From: JBBIRG01 sp964410965
GTDB lineage: Bacteria > CLD3 > SB21 > JBBIRG01
Direction of reading: 5' to 3'
NCBI GenBank assembly: GCA_964410965.1
Contig: CAYPIY010000005.1
Span: forward strand, 62,001 to 126,000
DNA: 64,000 nt
Position 1 is the first letter of the stretch. Every line of letters starts with the position of its first letter. Both the position numbers and the translations under genes were made by a program. The notes below the pieces were generated by a model. It did not search any database. It had not been told where the DNA came from and saw only the letters and a list, made by a program, of their open reading frames with translations. Positions 8,709 to 18,400 of this stretch are shown one piece after another.

Positions 8709-10955
8709 GTGAAAAAACTTCCTTTTTTCATCATTCCCCTGATCCTGGCGATCAATCTCCTGACGAACACGTTCGCGTACTACACTCGGATCATGATGAA
8801 GTGGAATATTTACCTTAACGAACTGTTCGTCATCGGCATCCTCGTGCTGATCCTGCAGACGATTTTCCGTTCATCCCGCTTTGATGAAATGGGAATCACC
8901 CAGCGGCTGCGGCTGGCCCTGCTGATCATGATGGGCATTTACATCACGGGCATGATCATCATTTCACTCACGGAACCGGAATACATCATGCCCCGGCTCG
9001 GCACGGGTTATGTACTGCGGCCGAACACATGGACCTCCATGATGGTCGCCACGGTCGTGGGCGCGGCGGTGCTGATCGGCATGGCTCTATGCTTCAGGGT
9101 TCTCAAGACCCTGATCTTTTACCGGCAGAAAAAGAATACCCGTTTCTATTTCCTCCTGCTGGCGCTTTCGGGCGCACTGACGATCCTGTCGGCGGCCGTT
9201 ACCGAAAAGCCCCTGAAATACGACCTGGATTACAACCATATCCTGACCTCGGTCTTTCTGGTGATAACCACCGTCTTCATGGTACCGAACCTGTTCAGGG
9301 TCGGATGGGTGACCGTGCTGAACCGGCGGCAGAAACTGATGACCTTTATCGGCGGGATCGCGTTTGTGTTCGTGTCCACCAGCCTTTTCGGGGCCGAAAT
9401 CGCGGCACGCGTGACCTTTGCCGACATGGTCAACACCTACAGCATCCTGGCCGGCTCGTTCCTTTTCCTGACCACGATCTTCATGCTGGTCTACAGCGTC
9501 ATCGTGACGCTGAACGCGCTGTTCCACCTTCCGACCGCCGCGATATACGACAAGAAAGTGAAAGAGATCAATTCCATTTACAACATGAGCCGGGCCATCA
9601 ATACCGTATTCGATTTTAACCAGATCGTGAAGTCGGCCACTGACCTTGTCTGCGACACAACGAATTCCGGCGCCTGCTGGCTTGACCTTGCATACCATAA
9701 AAACCCGACCTCGCATCACCAGCTGTATCTCGCCGCCATCAGGATCAAAGACCAGGTCAAAATTCCCTATCTTGAAAACAAAGCCCGGAACAACATCAAA
9801 GACTATTCCTCCATCAACAGCACGGACCGGGATATCGTGGAGGTCGGGCTGTCGCAGATCGCCGAAGAGGTACTCCGGACCCGGAAACCGCTGCTGATCA
9901 ATCAGACCAAAAAAGACAAGATGACACGGAACCTGAAACGGACGTCGGTTGAATCCCTTCTTGCGGTTCCGCTGATTTCCTACGACGACACGATCGGCAT
10001 CATGTATGCCGTCAAATCGACGCCCTTCGGTTTTGACCAGGAGGACATCGCGATCGTATCGGCGTTTTCCAACCAGACCACGGTATCGATCGAGAACGCG
10101 CGCCTTGTCCAGGCCTCGCTCGAGAAAGAGCGCCTCGCCGAGGAACTGCGCATCGCCCATGAGGTCCAGATGCGGCTTATTCCGCAGACGATTCCCGAAA
10201 TCCGCCATGAATCCAGCGGCCTGCGTGTGGATATCGGGGCAACTACATTGCCCGCCAAGGAAGTCGGCGGGGATTACTACGATTTCCTGCAGCTGTCCGG
10301 CAACCGCACGGGCGTTGTGGTCGCCGACGTTTCCGGGAAGGGAACGTCCGCGGCTTTTTACATGGCCGAAATCAAAGGCATCATTCAGGCGCTCGCGAAA
10401 ATCTATTCTTCACCGAAAGAACTGCTGATCGCCGTCAACACGGTCCTTTTCGGAAGCGTGGACCGTAAAACCTTCATCACGCTTATTTACGCGGACATCG
10501 ACATCGAAAACCAGGCCATCTGCTTTGCCCGGGCGGGGCATTGCCCGGTACTGCAGTTCTGCGGCCACGAACATCATTTCATCCAGCCGAACGGGATCGG
10601 CCTGGGACTCGACCAGGGCCCGATTTTTAACGACACCATCGAAAATGTCACGCTGCCGCTCCGGCAGGACGACCTGTTCGTGCTCTATTCCGACGGGCTT
10701 GTGGAAGCGCGTAACCATCTCGGGCTGGAATACGGGGAAGAACGGCTGTGCCAGATTGCGGAACAGTCCATACATCTCGATGCCTGCCGGATCAAGGAAG
10801 CCATACTGTCGGATGTACAGGGGTTTGTCGGACAGGCCAAGACGCATGACGACCTGACCTGCGTCGTGCTGAAAGTGTCCGCGCTTCCTGCCCGCGCGAA
10901 GGAACCCTGCGCGGATATCTCCTCCGAATCCCTGCCGATGGCGCTTGCCGATTAA
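8709..10955 (+). CDS. Membrane GAF-SpoIIE (PP2C) serine phosphatase
   Basis: 748-residue signalling protein. The first 280 residues contain about seven to eight hydrophobic segments, a membrane sensor region of unknown ligand. A GAF domain follows (about 290-465), then a helical linker beginning LAEELRIAHEVQ and a PP2C-type SpoIIE domain (about 485-725) with the metal residues in KEVGGDYYD, VVADVSGKG, ARAGHCP, LFVLYSDGLVEA and HDDLTCVVLK. Such phosphatases dephosphorylate a Ser/Thr on STAS anti-sigma-factor antagonists. The start chosen is GTG at 8709, with only a weak ribosome binding site. It lies 83 bases downstream of the porX-like gene on the same strand. A STAS protein that could be a substrate is encoded 30 kb away at 40969; the link is inference. 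Confidence 0.9.
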   Translation: MKKLPFFIIPLILAINLLTNTFAYYTRIMMKWNIYLNELFVIGILVLILQTIFRSSRFDEMGITQRLRLALLIMMGIYITGMIIISLTEPEYIMPRLGTGYVLRPNTWTSMMVATVVGAAVLIGMALCFRVLKTLIFYRQKKNTRFYFLLLALSGALTILSAAVTEKPLKYDLDYNHILTSVFLVITTVFMVPNLFRVGWVTVLNRRQKLMTFIGGIAFVFVSTSLFGAEIAARVTFADMVNTYSILAGSFLFLTTIFMLVYSVIVTLNALFHLPTAAIYDKKVKEINSIYNMSRAINTVFDFNQIVKSATDLVCDTTNSGACWLDLAYHKNPTSHHQLYLAAIRIKDQVKIPYLENKARNNIKDYSSINSTDRDIVEVGLSQIAEEVLRTRKPLLINQTKKDKMTRNLKRTSVESLLAVPLISYDDTIGIMYAVKSTPFGFDQEDIAIVSAFSNQTTVSIENARLVQASLEKERLAEELRIAHEVQMRLIPQTIPEIRHESSGLRVDIGATTLPAKEVGGDYYDFLQLSGNRTGVVVADVSGKGTSAAFYMAEIKGIIQALAKIYSSPKELLIAVNTVLFGSVDRKTFITLIYADIDIENQAICFARAGHCPVLQFCGHEHHFIQPNGIGLGLDQGPIFNDTIENVTLPLRQDDLFVLYSDGLVEARNHLGLEYGEERLCQIAEQSIHLDACRIKEAILSDVQGFVGQAKTHDDLTCVVLKVSALPARAKEPCADISSESLPMALAD

Positions 10956-11108
10956 GATCTCCCGAAGCACATTACATGTCAGAAGTCCGTCGATGATCGC
11001 GGCTGATTCTTTCCTGTCAGCCGGTGACAGATATGGCATTTAACAAACATTTGATTAATTTGCAAAACAAGATTATATTCCCCCATTAACAAAACCAGGG
11101 GATGAACT

Positions 11109-11906
11109 ATGACCGAAACCCCGTCCGTAAAAAACAGAGTGACGCGTGTCCTGGAAAGCAACGGTTTCATTGTCGCGCTGGCTCTGGTCTCGATGTTCCT
11201 TAGCATGCTGCCTCTGATCCATTATGTACTGCTTCCGTTCGAGTTTTTCACCACATTCGTTCATGAGGGATGTCACGCGATCGCCAGCCTGCTGACGGGC
11301 GAGGATGTCAAACGAATCGTTCTGAATCCTGATACCAGCGGGTATATGGAGCATTCCGGCGGGGCCGGTACGTTTACGCGCGCATTCATCGCGTCGGCGG
11401 GGTATGTGGGTTCGGCGATCGTCGGCGGACTGCTGATCGTGCTGAGCGCGAAACAAACCTCCGCGAAGTCCGTGCTCACGGGACTCGGCATGATCATGAT
11501 CCTTGCGATGATTTTTTACGTCCGGGACTTGTTTACGCTTGTCATGTGCGGCGCGATCGCCGCGGCGTTCTTTTTTATCGCTTTTAAAACCGGCCCGGTA
11601 TTCAATTATGTTTTTGTTACCTTTCTCGCGGTGCAGACGGCGCTGAACTCGATCGGCGATGTGCTTACGCTGGTTATGCTCTCCATGGGCGCACCGAGAA
11701 GTTCTTACAGTCTCGGGAAATCCGACGCGGACGTCATGGCCGAACTGTTCTGGCTTCCCGCGATCGTCTGGTCGGTGCTCTGGGTGGCGTTTTCGCTGTT
11801 CATTCTCTACCTCGCCATGAAAAAAAGCGGCCAGATCAGGGCTCGCGCGTCAGGTCAGCCGGATAAAAATAAAAACATTCCATCAACCATAGGACTTAAG
11901 CCATGA
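11109..11906 (+). CDS. M50B-like membrane metallopeptidase
   Basis: 265-residue membrane protein with about six to seven hydrophobic segments and the zinc-binding signature HEGCH at 52-56 in the first helices, followed by ASLLTGEDVKRIVLNPDTSGYM, the pattern of the M50B-like peptidase family (YugP/SpoIVFB-related). The expected second zinc ligand is not obvious, and no protease target is known for this family. The start ATG has AGGGGATG at about -10. It overlaps the next gene (HIT protein) by ATGA, indicating translational coupling, though no functional link between the two is apparent. Confidence 0.72.
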   Translation: MTETPSVKNRVTRVLESNGFIVALALVSMFLSMLPLIHYVLLPFEFFTTFVHEGCHAIASLLTGEDVKRIVLNPDTSGYMEHSGGAGTFTRAFIASAGYVGSAIVGGLLIVLSAKQTSAKSVLTGLGMIMILAMIFYVRDLFTLVMCGAIAAAFFFIAFKTGPVFNYVFVTFLAVQTALNSIGDVLTLVMLSMGAPRSSYSLGKSDADVMAELFWLPAIVWSVLWVAFSLFILYLAMKKSGQIRARASGQPDKNKNIPSTIGLKP

Positions 11907-12247
11907 CCCCATGCATATTCTGTAAAATCATCGCGAAGGAAATCCCGACGCAGTTCGTGTACGAAGACGACGAGGTGGTCGCGTTCAACGACATCGTCCC
12001 GAAGGCGCCTACGCATCTTCTGATCGTGCCGAAAAAACACATTGAGAAAATCTCGGAGCTGAAGCCCTCAGACGCCGATCTGGCGGGCAAACTTCTGTTA
12101 AGCGTGGCAAAGATCGCCGAAAAAACAGGCATCAGCCAGAACGGATTCCGGATCATCATCAACAACGGCGGTTTTGCCGGTCAGGAAGTTCCGCATATTC
12201 ATCTGCATGTGCTTGGCGGAAAGCCGATGGGCTGGAATCCGACGTAA
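11903..12247 (+). CDS. hinT: HIT-family nucleotide hydrolase (HinT)
   Basis: 114-residue histidine-triad protein. The active-site triad HIHLHVLGG has its histidines at 98, 100 and 102; the N-terminal CIFCKI pair (C4, C7) matches zinc-binding HinT proteins. HinT hydrolyses purine nucleoside phosphoramidates and aminoacyl-adenylates in the cytosol. Length is normal. It overlaps the upstream membrane protease gene by four bases. Confidence 0.95.
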   Translation: MTPCIFCKIIAKEIPTQFVYEDDEVVAFNDIVPKAPTHLLIVPKKHIEKISELKPSDADLAGKLLLSVAKIAEKTGISQNGFRIIINNGGFAGQEVPHIHLHVLGGKPMGWNPT

Positions 12248-12396
12248 AAAATCAGGACAATTTATTTTCCCGATATATTTTGTTTTATTCAATTGTTGTT
12301 ATAGGGAAATAAATTGAATTTGGAATTGTAGCTCGACCTTCAGGTTTAGTATTCGATATATGAGCAATTAATTTTTTACAATGACAAGGCCGACCC

Positions 12397-13278
12397 TTGA
12401 GCGTTGACGAATCCAAAAAATCAGAAAATTCAATCCAGTCTAAGCGTCCGTCATGGCTGAAAGTGAAAATCCCTCACGGGAATCAGTACGGCGAGCTGAA
12501 GAAATTGCTGTCCGTACAGTCGCTGCACACAGTCTGCGAGGAAGCGCACTGTCCGAATCTTTGCGAATGCTGGAACCGCGGCACGGCGACGTTCATGATT
12601 TTGGGTGATACCTGCACGCGCAACTGCCGGTTCTGCGCCGTCACCGGAGGGTCGCCGCTTTCCGTGGACTGCGATGAACCCCGCCGTGTGGCCGAATCCG
12701 CGGAAAAAATGAAACTGAAGCACGCGGTCATCACCTCCGTCACCCGCGATGATCTCGAAGACGGCGGATCAGGGATTTTCGCTCAGACCATCACTGCAAT
12801 ACGGCAACGCATGCCGCATTGCAGGATTGAAGTATTGATCCCCGATTTTCAGGGACATGAGGACAGCCTGCTGACGGTAATCCGCGCGAAACCCGATATC
12901 CTGAATCATAATATGGAAACGGTTCCCAGGCTGTATCCGGTCGTCCGTCCGCAGGCGGATTACCGGCAGAGCCTCACGCTTCTTGACCGCGCCAAAAAAA
13001 AAGGGATGACGACGAAAAGCGGCATAATGGTCGGCATCGGCGAGGAAACCGGTGAAATTTATGGAGTGATGCGCGACCTGCGCGAAATCGGCGTTGATAT
13101 CCTGACGATAGGACAGTATTTACAGCCCACGCATGATCATCTTCCGGTCGCAAGGTACGTACACCCTGATGAATTCGCCGAATTCAAAGCCCGCGGATTG
13201 GAGATGGGATTCGGGTATGTGGAGTCCGCGCCGCTCGTCCGGAGTTCGTATCACGCGGAAGAACAGACGGGATTCTGA
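12397..13278 (+). CDS. lipA: Lipoyl synthase
   Basis: 293-residue radical-SAM enzyme that inserts two sulfur atoms into octanoyl groups on lipoate-dependent enzymes. The auxiliary cluster motif C-x4-C-x5-C is at C47, C52, C58, and the radical-SAM cluster CTRNCRFC at C73, C77, C80; the C-terminal RSSYHAEE motif supplies the serine ligand. The start used is TTG at 12397, 7 bases after an AAGG; no in-frame ATG exists before the conserved region, so a weak start codon is likely. No lipB or lipoate-dependent dehydrogenase lies next to it; pyruvate is instead handled here by ferredoxin oxidoreductase (15443-19003), and the lipoyl target may be GcvH or a 2-oxoacid complex elsewhere. Confidence 0.95.
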   Translation: MSVDESKKSENSIQSKRPSWLKVKIPHGNQYGELKKLLSVQSLHTVCEEAHCPNLCECWNRGTATFMILGDTCTRNCRFCAVTGGSPLSVDCDEPRRVAESAEKMKLKHAVITSVTRDDLEDGGSGIFAQTITAIRQRMPHCRIEVLIPDFQGHEDSLLTVIRAKPDILNHNMETVPRLYPVVRPQADYRQSLTLLDRAKKKGMTTKSGIMVGIGEETGEIYGVMRDLREIGVDILTIGQYLQPTHDHLPVARYVHPDEFAEFKARGLEMGFGYVESAPLVRSSYHAEEQTGF

Positions 13279-13340
13279 AAATGCCTGATTCAAAATATCG
13301 AAAACATATTCGCTCTTGAACAATAATACAAAAAATACCA

Positions 13341-13360
13341 CCCCGACGCAAGCATCGGGG
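13341..13360 (+). terminator. Hairpin after lipA
   Basis: Perfect 6-bp stem CCCCGA / TCGGGG with an 8-base loop, 63 bases after the lipA stop. Only a short T-poor tail follows, so its terminator activity is uncertain. Confidence 0.4.
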
Positions 13361-13378
13361 AATTCTTTCAATTAAAAA

Positions 13379-13404
13379 AACCGTTCCGAAAAACCGGAAC
13401 GGTT
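13379..13404 (-). terminator. Rho-independent terminator of minus-strand pair
   Basis: Perfect 10-bp stem AACCGTTCCG / CGGAACGGTT with loop AAAAAC; read on the minus strand it is followed by a run of seven T. It closes the minus-strand genes ending at 13428 and may also act on lipA. Confidence 0.85.
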
Positions 13405-13427
13405 TAAAAAAAAGTATTTCGTTTTTA

Positions 13428-14054
13428 TCAGATCACGATCCAGAATACCAGCGAAACAAGTATCATCGCGAGATTGACGTACAACGGCTTCAGGACGGGC
13501 TTGCCTTCAGCAAGCGCCTGAACTTTCGAAGCTAAGCTCATGCACAGCGGAGTCAGCACGGCTCCGAACGCGGCGACCATACTGCCGGCCACGAAAACGA
13601 ATCCCAGCAATTTCGGCATGTTCGGCGAACCGTCAATGAGCCAGTATTCATAACGGACAATAAACGTGATGATGAATCCGAACAACGCGAATCCCAGATA
13701 AACCGCCATCGCGCCGGCAATAGCTTTGCGGATCAGTCCTGCCCCTTCTTTACGCAGAAGCAGCCACGCCGCGATGTCAAAACCCGCGCCGAAAATACCG
13801 ATCGCCAGCATGTGGCACGCGAAAAACGGCGAGTGAAAAACCTTGAACGCCATGGCAATTGTACCGATCAGAAATGCCGCGCCGGGAAATGACACGTAAA
13901 AACGGCTGAACGCTAAGACGGATATCGCGATCACATTGAGGATGACCGCCGCGCCCTTGATTTCCTGCGCGTAAAAATAATTGCCTAACAGCACTTCGCT
14001 CAGGCCCCAGATGGTGCCGAAGAACAGTACCGGAATCAGTCGTGACATGTTCAT
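13428..14054 (-). CDS. Unknown six-helix membrane protein
   Basis: I do not recognise the family. The 208-residue protein has about six hydrophobic helices spread over its length (starting at residues 5, 33, 57, 105, 145 and 192), a size and glycine/aromatic-rich pattern reminiscent of small integral carrier subunits such as ECF S components, but no diagnostic motif is seen. It starts 6 bases after the stop of a small soluble protein gene, so the two are almost certainly co-transcribed, and a strong terminator follows. It could be a transporter subunit or a membrane anchor for the small partner. Confidence 0.75.
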   Translation of the reverse strand: MNMSRLIPVLFFGTIWGLSEVLLGNYFYAQEIKGAAVILNVIAISVLAFSRFYVSFPGAAFLIGTIAMAFKVFHSPFFACHMLAIGIFGAGFDIAAWLLLRKEGAGLIRKAIAGAMAVYLGFALFGFIITFIVRYEYWLIDGSPNMPKLLGFVFVAGSMVAAFGAVLTPLCMSLASKVQALAEGKPVLKPLYVNLAMILVSLVFWIVI

Positions 14055-14060
14055 AACAAT

Positions 14061-14234
14061 TTATCCTTTCTCGTCTAGTTCAATTTTTATGGAATGAATA
14101 TCCTGGTCTTCCAGTTTAAGGCTCTGCGCCATCGCTGATACGACATTGCTGATGATCGTTTCCACAAACGGATTCGTGGGAACGTTTTTCCCGTTCACCT
14201 GAACGGATAATTTCATGGGTTTTGGGTGGTTCAT
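14061..14234 (-). CDS. Small unknown protein, partner of membrane gene
   Basis: Short protein of about 57 residues (MNHPKPMKLSVQVNGKNV...). Start choice: the frame is open to ATG at 14267 and another ATG lies at 14240, but ACAGG is spaced best (about 7 bases) for the ATG at 14234. The product is small, soluble-looking and acidic at the C-terminus (IKIELDEKG), with a pattern of beta-helix-beta. The family is not recognised. Its stop is 6 bases before the start of the six-helix membrane protein, so joint function is likely. Confidence 0.62.
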   Translation of the reverse strand: MNHPKPMKLSVQVNGKNVPTNPFVETIISNVVSAMAQSLKLEDQDIHSIKIELDEKG

Positions 14235-14345
14235 GTTCATGCCTGTAATGTTAATAAATTCGTTCACATTTTCAATACTAAAATTCGGCGCGCCGTATTG
14301 GCTACTCTGTTACTTTCCGGGAAATACGGAATCATTCAAAAAGAA

Positions 14346-14377
14346 AAACTCCTTCTGCGTTTCGGCAAAAGGAGTTT
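14346..14377 (-). terminator. Rho-independent terminator after DHOD-like gene
   Basis: 9-bp stem AAACTCCTT / AAGGAGTTT enclosing a 14-base loop; on the minus strand the stem is followed by a T-rich tract. It ends the nifJ - dihydroorotate-dehydrogenase-like unit. Confidence 0.72.
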
Positions 14378-14394
14378 GTAGGGGGCGAACCGTA

Positions 14395-15387
14395 TTATTT
14401 ATAGCTCTGGAGCGTCTTGATGTAATTCGCGCGCTCGAAAGCCGCGGGTTCCGCGATGGTGCGGTAACTGACGCTGCCTTTCATCTTGGCGATGGATTCG
14501 TACTCATGTTCCTTCATCCATTGTTCCATGCCGGAGATGATCTCGGAAATCTTGCCGATGCCCGATTTCAGGAGGACCGAGGCGATCATCACGGCGTCCG
14601 CGCCTGAAAGGATCATTTTCAGCGCGTCCTGATGAGTGTGCACACCCGAGGTCGCGGCGATACTGCAGTTCACGTTTCCGAAGAGAATCGCGATCCAGCG
14701 AAGGGGCAATCGGATATCATACGAAGTGCTCAGCTGGAGGCTGGGCTCGACATGCATCGAATCAAGGTTGATGTCCGGCTGGTAGAACCGGTTGAACAGC
14801 ACCAGTCCGTCAGCACCCGCCTGATCTAACTTTACAGCCATATTCGCGAACGAACTGAAAAACGGGCTTAACTTCATCGATACCGGGATAGATACGTTGG
14901 ACTTGACCATTTTCAGGTCGTCGACGTACATTTGTTCCACGTCCTGCGGCTTGGTGTACGGATCGGCGGCGATGTAATAGATGTTCAGCTCGATCGCGTC
15001 CGCGCCGGCTTCCTGCATTTTTTTGGAATAGTTCATCCATCCGCCGGAGGATACGCCGTTCAGGCTGGCAATCACCGGGATCTTCACGCTCTTTTTCAGT
15101 TTGGCGATGTACTCGAGATATTCTTCGGCGTGAAGGTTGCGGTACTCTTTCGGTTCCGGAAAATAGGACAGCGCTTCCGAGTAGCTTTCGCTGTAGGTCG
15201 AAAGAAAATGATCCAGTTCCTTGGCTTCCTGGTTGATCTGCTCCTCGAACAGCGAATACAGCACCACCGCCGAGGCGCCCGCGTCTTCCAGTTTCTTGAA
15301 ATTATCGATATCCATGGTCAGCGGCTGGGACGAAGCGATGACCGGGTTCTTCAGTTTCAGCCCCATGTAGGTTGTTGATAGGTCCAT
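14395..15387 (-). CDS. Dihydroorotate dehydrogenase-like flavoprotein
   Basis: 330-residue FMN-binding TIM-barrel protein of the dihydroorotate dehydrogenase-like group (PyrD relatives). Visible features: the N-terminal LKLKNPVIASSQPLT, VIASLNGVSSGGW, the NIYYIAADP loop where true enzymes have an NxSCPN motif, and the phosphate-binding C-terminal region with ATSGVHTHQDALKMILSGADAV. The usual Cys or Ser catalytic base region differs, so pyrimidine synthesis is doubtful. It follows nifJ by 55 bases on the same strand and the same terminator ends both, an arrangement seen in many anaerobes; the natural substrate of this subgroup is not established. Two GTTTACA half-sites lie in the 55-base gap. 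Confidence 0.85.
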   Translation of the reverse strand: MDLSTTYMGLKLKNPVIASSQPLTMDIDNFKKLEDAGASAVVLYSLFEEQINQEAKELDHFLSTYSESYSEALSYFPEPKEYRNLHAEEYLEYIAKLKKSVKIPVIASLNGVSSGGWMNYSKKMQEAGADAIELNIYYIAADPYTKPQDVEQMYVDDLKMVKSNVSIPVSMKLSPFFSSFANMAVKLDQAGADGLVLFNRFYQPDINLDSMHVEPSLQLSTSYDIRLPLRWIAILFGNVNCSIAATSGVHTHQDALKMILSGADAVMIASVLLKSGIGKISEIISGMEQWMKEHEYESIAKMKGSVSYRTIAEPAAFERANYIKTLQSYK

Positions 15388-15442
15388 ATGATGATTCCTC
15401 TCAAAGTTTACAGGTTAATGGCATAACGTTTACACACCTAAA

Positions 15443-18400
15443 TTAGGATTGTTTCGGTTCGAACAACGCGACCATGCGTTCGTAGAGCGTCCACCGGTCT
15501 TTGACTTCCAGCTGGGCTTTTTCGAGCAGCATTTTCGCCGCGTTGGGATCGATCTTGGTTAACATCTTGAAACGTGTTTCGTTGTAAATATATTCCTGAA
15601 GAGGAATTTTAGGCGCGCGGGAATCGAGCTGGAACGGGTTCTTTCCTTCGCCGATCAGCGCCGGGTTGAAGCGGAACAGCGGCCAGTAGCCTGAATCCAC
15701 GGCGAGTTTCTGCTGGGTCAGGCCGTTTTTCAGGTTAATGCCGTGCGCGATGCAGTGCGAATACGCGATGATGATGGACGGACCGTCGTATTTCTCGGCT
15801 TCGATGAACGCCTTGACGGTATGGCCGTCGTTGGCGCCCATGGCCACGCGCGCCACGTATACACTGCGGTACGCGACCGCCTGCATGGCAAGATCTTTTT
15901 TCGCTGTCGGTTTTCCGCCGGCGGCAAACTTCGCCACCGCTCCGATCGGCGTCGCTTTGGACATCTGCCCGCCGGTATTGGAGTACACTTCCGTATCGAG
16001 AACGAGAATGTTGACGTTCCTGCCCGAAGCGAGAACATGATCCAGCCCGCCGTAGCCGATGTCATACGCCCATCCGTCGCCGCCCATGATCCACACGCTC
16101 TTCTTGACAAGGTAATCGGCCAGGGACAGCAGCCGTTTCGCTTCCGGAGTGTTCATTCCGGCGAGTTTTCCTTTCAGCGCATTCACGCGTTCGCGCTGGG
16201 CGCTGATTTCAGATTCTTCGTGCTGTTTCGCGCTGATGATTTCCTCGGCCAGCGCGCCGCCGACCTGCGCGGCCATCGCATGCAGAAGTTCTTTGGCCTG
16301 TTCATTATGCTTATCAATGGTTAAGCGGAAACCAAGCCCGAATTCCGCGTTGTCCTCAAACAGGGAATTGGACCATGCCGGTCCCCGGCCGTTTTTGTTG
16401 AATGACCAGGGTGTGGTCGGAAGGTTGCCTCCGTAAATGGAGGAACAGCCCGTCGCGTTCGCGACGATCATGCGGTCGCCGAAAAGCTGTGTCGTCAGTT
16501 TCACGTAAGGAGTCTCTCCGCATCCTCCGCAGGCGCCGGAGAATTCGAACAACGGCTGGAGGAACTGCGAGTTCTTGACGTTGTCGATCTTGATCGCGTT
16601 GCGGTCAACTTCGGGTATCGTCAGGAAGAAGTTCCAGTTTTCGCGTTCGGTTATGCGGATCGGCGGTTGGGGCGTCATGTTGATCGCCTTGAATCCGGTT
16701 TTCTGCTTGTTCTTCGCGGGACAGACTTCCACGCAGAGTTCGCAGCCGGTGCAGTCTTCCGGGGCGATCTGAAGGGTATATTCCGAACCTTCGGCGAATT
16801 CCTTGCCTTTATACGGCGTGTGTTTGAAGGTCGCCGGTGCGTTTTTGAGATTTTCTTTATTGTAGACTTTGATGCGGATGACGGCATGAGGGCATACCAT
16901 GGAGCATTTGCCGCACTGGATGCAGGTTTCGGGATCCCATGACGGAATTTCCAGAGTGATGTTCCGTTTTTCCCATTGGGTCGTTCCGGTCGGGAACGTA
17001 CCGTCCACGGGGAACACGCTGACGGGCAGATGATCTCCCTTGCCCGCTATGATCTGTGCGGTCACGTTCTTCACGAATTCGGGCGCGGCATCCGATACGA
17101 TGGGCGGCATATCGATGGCGCTGGTCACCTTGGCCGGATACCTGACTTCGAATAAATTGGCAACTGTCTGATCGACCGCGTCCCAGTTCTTCTTGACGAC
17201 ATCTTCGCCCTTTTTCATGTAGGTTTTCTTGATCGAGTTCTTGATCGCGTCAATCGCTTCCTTTTCCGGGAGAACGCCTGAAATCTTGAAGAAGCAGGTT
17301 TGCATGATCGTATTGACGCGTTCGCCCATGCCGGTTTCGTTGGCGACTTTATATCCGTCAATCACCCAGAACTTGAGCTTCTTGTCAATGATATCCTGCT
17401 GGACTTTTTTCGGCATCTGGTCCCATACCTGGTCATGGGCGAAGGGTGCGTTCAGCAGGAATACGGATCCAGGTTCGGCATACTGAAGCATATCGTATTT
17501 TTCGAGAAAGCTGAACTGGTGGCACGCGACGAATTTCGCCTTGCTGATCAGGTAGGTCGAATGGATCGGTTTCTTCCCGAACCGGAGATGCGAGGTCGTG
17601 ATTGCGCCTGATTTCTTGGAATCATACACAAAATATCCCTGCGCGTCGAAATCGGTTTCCTCGCCGATAATCTTGATCGAGTTCTTGTTCGCGCCGACCG
17701 TTCCGTCCGCGCCGAGGCCGAAAAACATGCCGCGGAAAACGTCGTCAGTTTCGGTGGTAAAATTATGATCGAAATCGATGCTGCTGTTCGTGACGTCGTC
17801 GTTGATGCCGACGGTGAAATGGTTTTTCGGTTCGGGTTTTTTCATTTCGTCGAACACGCCTTTGACCATCGCGGGGGTGAATTCCTTCGATGAGAGGCCG
17901 TAACGTCCGCCGATGACTTTCGGGATCGAGCTGAGCTTGCCCTGCTGTGAGGATTCGAGAAGCGCGGACATGACGTCGAGGTACATCGGTTCGCCCATCG
18001 CGCCGGGTTCCTTGGTACGGTCGAGTACGGCAAGCGTCCTGACCGATTTCGGCAGCGCGGCGATAAAATCTTTGGTCGAGAACGGACGATACAGGCGAAC
18101 TTTCAGTACGCCGATTTTCTCGCCTTTATTCATCAGGAATTCGACCGTCTCATGAGCGGCTTCGGCGCCGGAGCCCATAAGGATGATTACTCGCTCGGCT
18201 TCCGGATGGCCGACGTACTCAAACAGATGATATTGCCGGCCGACCACTTTCGCGAACTGATCCATGGCTTTCTGGACAATACCGGGAACGGCGGTGTAGA
18301 ATTTATTCACGGTTTCACGGGCCTGGAAGAACACGTCGGGATTTTGAGCGGTTCCGCGAAGGACAGGGTGATCGGGTGACAGAGCTCGTTTGCGGACTGC

